Source: Paenibacillus sp. FSL M7-0420
GTDB lineage: Bacteria > Bacillota > Bacilli > Paenibacillales > Paenibacillaceae
NCBI RefSeq assembly: GCF_038002345.1
Contig: NZ_JBBOCJ010000001.1
Location: 4,836,001-4,900,000, forward strand
Length of the DNA stretch: 64,000 bases
Direction of reading: 5' to 3'
Both the position numbers and the translations under genes were made by a program. Below, in pieces: positions 62,001-64,000 of the stretch; the stretch's first letter is position 1; each line of letters begins with the position of its first letter. Under the pieces are notes generated by a model. That model searched no databases. It was not told where the DNA came from and was given only the letters and a program-made list of their open reading frames with translations.

Positions 62001-64000
62001 AGCAGCGCCCGCGACTACCAGGGTCTCGCCGTCCACCACAGCTTCCAGCTTCGCGGAGCCGTCGTTTGGCCCCAGAATATCAAGTCCCGCACCGGTAAAA
62101 GTATACTTCAGCACCGCACCGGCCCCTTGGCTGGTAGAGAGGGAACGCTGATAGACATACATGCCTTTGCCATTCTCATGGGCCCAGCCGCCTTCATAGA
62201 CCAGCTTGGTCCCTGGGACCTCAGCCAGATCCGTCATCTCCAGATTATCCAGCTGCTCGGCATAGTAAGGGGTATAACCATCTACTTTTTCAACCTTCAG
62301 ATTATCGAAGCGCGCATGATAGAAGCCGCTGGCGAGCTGTACGCGCCCGGAGAGCTTCGGATTCGGATCGGTGTAGGAGGCAAGCTCAACCTGATCCAAA
62401 TAAGCAGTCACCGTATCACCGGCCACCTGAATGGCAAGGTTATGCCACGCGTCATGTGCCGTATTGAAATTCGAAATCTTCACACCGCCGGAGCCGGTAG
62501 CTGCGTTGCCGCTGGCCACAACGGTGCCGCTGGACAGCAGCTGCCAGCCGCCATCGAACCAGAACTTGAGCGCATAAGGGGTGCCGTTAATCGTCTGCGG
62601 CCCGCCCTGGTATCTGGCTCCAACCGCTGCGTAATTGTTCCCTCCATACGTGCTATTCTGTTCAAAAGATACATCGGCACTCGCCTTGTAATTGGTCCAG
62701 CGGTAATCCCCGATTGCAGTAACCGGGTCGCCGCCATTCCAGGCGCCGCCTACCCCGGTGGTCGTCTGGTCCAGCTGCTGCCGCAGGACATAGTTATCCG
62801 TGCCATCGACCAGATAGCCCTCGAACGCTCCGTTGAGGTCCTGCGTATAACGCGGCATGACACTATACGGGCCGCCGCGCGAGCTGACATAGCTCTGCAT
62901 GCCAGTAATCTGCCCGCCCTCTCCGATCACGGGAACACTCCGGTCGCCATAATTGAAGTCATCGGCGTACAGCGTCTGATCCTCCGTATTCTGCACAGAA
63001 CCGGTAGCATCGGTATCAAGCACTGTGCGTTCGCCCTCCACCGGGAGCGGTGTGTTGAATCCTGCCTTATTGCGGTTATCCAGCGTGGTAACCGTGACAA
63101 TGGAGAACGGCTTCACACGGATGGTATACACACCGCTGCCGTCTGCATGCACATCCCCAAGATCTTTCATATAATTGCTGTTAAAAGCCTGACCTGTCTC
63201 CGCCGCACGCGTCTCCCACATTTCCAGGGAAGGATTGCCGGTATAGGCCATGTTGACGGCTTGGAGCTTGTAGATCTTCTCAGCCTCGCTGTCATTGATA
63301 ATTACCGTCGAGAAATCCTGCTTGTCAGGTGAAGCCAGTGTCATATAGCTCGGAGTTCCGTTGCGCCCGCTTACCGGGTTCGTGCCGGTTGCTCCGGTGT
63401 AGCTCGCCTGGGGAACAGCTCGCCAGATTCCTGCCGTATTGTCTTCGTTCTCCCAGCCGGTCTTGGCGAACCCATTAAAATGCTTCAGAACCAGCAGTCC
63501 AGCGTCATAATGTATGAAGCCCGACCACGGGTCACGGGCGCTGAGCAGCTCCTTGAACGAGTACTGCCCGCCTTCATAGAAGGAGCCAATTGCCGGCTGA
63601 TAGATGAAATGCGTCCGGCGTGAATTCACAAAGCCCTTAATAATGGTATTGCCCATCTCCAGCGGTCCGCCGGTGCCGCCGATCCCCGTGCCGGGCTTAG
63701 ATGGGTCCTTCATATTATTGTGGGGCCGGAAGGCCGAGTTACTGAACGTGGCCTGTGCTTCACTATTCCAGATCTCCTTGTCGAATTCATCCGCCAGCCG
63801 CTTGAAATTTCCTTTGCTGTCGTCATCAGTATTGTAATGATACCCGGCAGCGGCTACAGCTTCGCGCAGGGACAAGTCATTCACCAGCGCATCGCCGAAG
63901 GAGCCGATGCCGACTTCATCGGAAATGACCAGCTTAATGCTGTGGTACAGCTCTTTCTCCTGCTCGCCTTCAAACCCGGTAACATCCGCTTTGACCCTCT
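59040..64000 (-). CDS. SLH-anchored GH59 (galactocerebrosidase-like) multidomain enzyme, 5' end outside window
   Basis: The frame is open to the window edge, so signal peptide and the start of the catalytic barrel are missing; over 1,650 residues are visible. From the N-terminal side: the end of a GH59 barrel with the nucleophile Glu in KEIWNSEAQ, a beta-sandwich, and a lectin-like domain with the GH59 hallmark AIGDYRWTNYKASADV (near 62,690). Then come a FIVAR-like helical region (near 61,750), a Big_4-like Ig domain, a malectin-like region, a DUF5011/HYR-type Ig domain (PPVITLNGEATVNL), a Pro/Thr linker (60,160-60,320) and three SLH domains (59,043-59,600). SLH domains bind secondary cell-wall polymer, placing the enzyme on the cell surface. 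Likely substrate: beta-galactosides or galactolipid-like glycans. Confidence 0.88.
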   Translation of the reverse strand, partial: RVKADVTGFEGEQEKELYHSIKLVISDEVGIGSFGDALVNDLSLREAVAAAGYHYNTDDDSKGNFKRLADEFDKEIWNSEAQATFSNSAFRPHNNMKDPSKPGTGIGGTGGPLEMGNTIIKGFVNSRRTHFIYQPAIGSFYEGGQYSFKELLSARDPWSGFIHYDAGLLVLKHFNGFAKTGWENEDNTAGIWRAVPQASYTGATGTNPVSGRNGTPSYMTLASPDKQDFSTVIINDSEAEKIYKLQAVNMAYTGNPSLEMWETRAAETGQAFNSNYMKDLGDVHADGSGVYTIRVKPFSIVTVTTLDNRNKAGFNTPLPVEGERTVLDTDATGSVQNTEDQTLYADDFNYGDRSVPVIGEGGQITGMQSYVSSRGGPYSVMPRYTQDLNGAFEGYLVDGTDNYVLRQQLDQTTTGVGGAWNGGDPVTAIGDYRWTNYKASADVSFEQNSTYGGNNYAAVGARYQGGPQTINGTPYALKFWFDGGWQLLSSGTVVASGNAATGSGGVKISNFNTAHDAWHNLAIQVAGDTVTAYLDQVELASYTDPNPKLSGRVQLASGFYHARFDNLKVEKVDGYTPYYAEQLDNLEMTDLAEVPGTKLVYEGGWAHENGKGMYVYQRSLSTSQGAGAVLKYTFTGAGLDILGPNDGSAKLEAVVDGETLVVAGAANAAKELYQTFTLRGLKYAEHTVQLKVLSGTLAVDSVAVIGGEGAGSPDTAGLQQAVSAALAVSREEGYPEKDWRMFTNALDTAQAALNDPVLYRLDQEGATQLAERLSSSLNLLLLGDVRELASIPDRATYAGQLPELPAKVEAMLADGTTIQVAVKWNLDTLNFNTPYERVAVTGTYGSLKTITYVEVVPEGLVYFLDMGVAGDGDTPPYSAVKGLAGDSLLNHKADQLSTGDSVWGHTNTGGNYSVKGLGGDVVTTNKAQTGVYSSNTKNTPLVYNLPLSAGKYTVTSYHLDWWNNLNRTMDITISYPDAEGEIVTETVKTGLVAGLGGVKVQHDFTLPVSGTVKYSVNNTFSQASLISYLAVAKDLVSTANEQAVLEAKSMIEGAVYSVKKAQANSEEAVQNWLAQTIGGWPGFQATGVTLGDITLSAFQEATEDAEGSFTFSVTLSKGEAAAAGVASGTITLPEPDTVPPVITLNGEATVNLPVGAEYTDAGATAYDDQDGDITERIETTVTSDVYSLTELDTAQAGEYIFHYNVRDTAGNAAEEVTRTVTVSEEELPPVEQPPTPTPTPAPEPSATSAPTNEPVWIPAPTATPTPKPAVTPSPSPQTEKVLHQDDFTAPADGIVTIQLTDATESVLLPAGVTSMTGANTLRLAWNTIAVDLGPEALKSILNTVVAGGGQADGVAIRLSAVKTDADSLQQRMNNPAVNGSVRLTAASEVISFSLEVVAADGSTVPVTAFAKPLTVTFAVDSMANRDLLGVYHIAASGAVEYVGGKLVDSNRKFTAAVQHFSQYAVLEYDKSFTDVSSNSWASGVIKSMAAKHIIEGISSGQFNPQGEVTRAQFAAMITRALGLKAASSAASVFTDVDAKAWYTEAVAAVNEAGIVQGRSKETFAPDERITREEMAVMIVRAYVHLKGSKSSSESAASSFSDYSRIQDWAKNAAVTAEQMGLIQGRGNQQFAPQETMTRAESAQVISNLLGHM

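Overview
The window looks like a Paenibacillus chromosome. Evidence: three YesM/YesN-type two-component systems, each beside a sugar ABC importer that has a lipoprotein and two permeases but no ATPase; many glycan-degrading enzymes; a surface enzyme ending in three SLH domains; strong AGGAGG-type ribosome binding sites with frequent GTG/TTG starts. Most of the window is moderately GC-rich. The stretch 42.1-48.5 kb is clearly AT-rich and looks acquired.

Layout. 1-6.0 kb: sensor kinase (cut by the window edge), YesN regulator, LplB/YtcP-type permeases and a large lipoprotein. 6.4-9.1 kb: XRE-TPR regulator divergent from an MFS exporter, with two matching palindromic operators between them. 9.2-10.0 kb: a nucleotidyltransferase. 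10.1-17.1 kb: a small biosynthetic locus (Gfo/Idh oxidoreductase, radical SAM enzyme, glycosyltransferase, ATP-grasp ligase, acyl carrier protein, then a divergent AraC regulator and a BtrH-like acyltransferase), resembling the carrier-protein logic of butirosin biosynthesis. 17.2-18.1 kb: a FusB-type EF-G-binding protein with a leader peptide and nested hairpins. 18.1-28.4 kb: galactoside-type locus (lipoprotein, two permeases, GH42, GH30) with a divergent kinase/regulator pair. 28.4-28.8 kb: short tandem repeats. 28.8-35.9 kb: uronic-acid polysaccharide operon (two DUF2264 proteins, GH88, heparinase II/III-like) with a divergent AraC regulator. 36.1-42.0 kb: third kinase/regulator pair and third importer.

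42.1-48.4 kb: a RiPP operon on the minus strand. A 51-residue precursor peptide, absent from ordinary ORF calls, carries six Cys residues, each in a Cys-x3-Asp/Glu motif as in freyrasin-type ranthipeptides. It is followed by a hairpin, a radical SAM/SPASM maturase, an ABC ATPase, two membrane proteins and an ABC exporter. 48.5-49.3 kb: decayed pieces of a second copy of the neighbouring kinase, lipoprotein and permease genes. 49.5-58.8 kb: seven tandem paralogous YVTN/YncE-like beta-propeller genes, most preceded by a near-identical GC-rich palindromic leader and followed by matching terminators; one copy is broken. 59.0-64.0 kb: a very large SLH-anchored GH59 (galactocerebrosidase-like) enzyme running off the window.

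Taken together this is a glycan-foraging region into which two or three less ordinary modules are set: the freyrasin-like RiPP operon, the ACP/ATP-grasp/radical SAM locus, and the propeller array. Assignments are from reading the sequence only; no database search was run.
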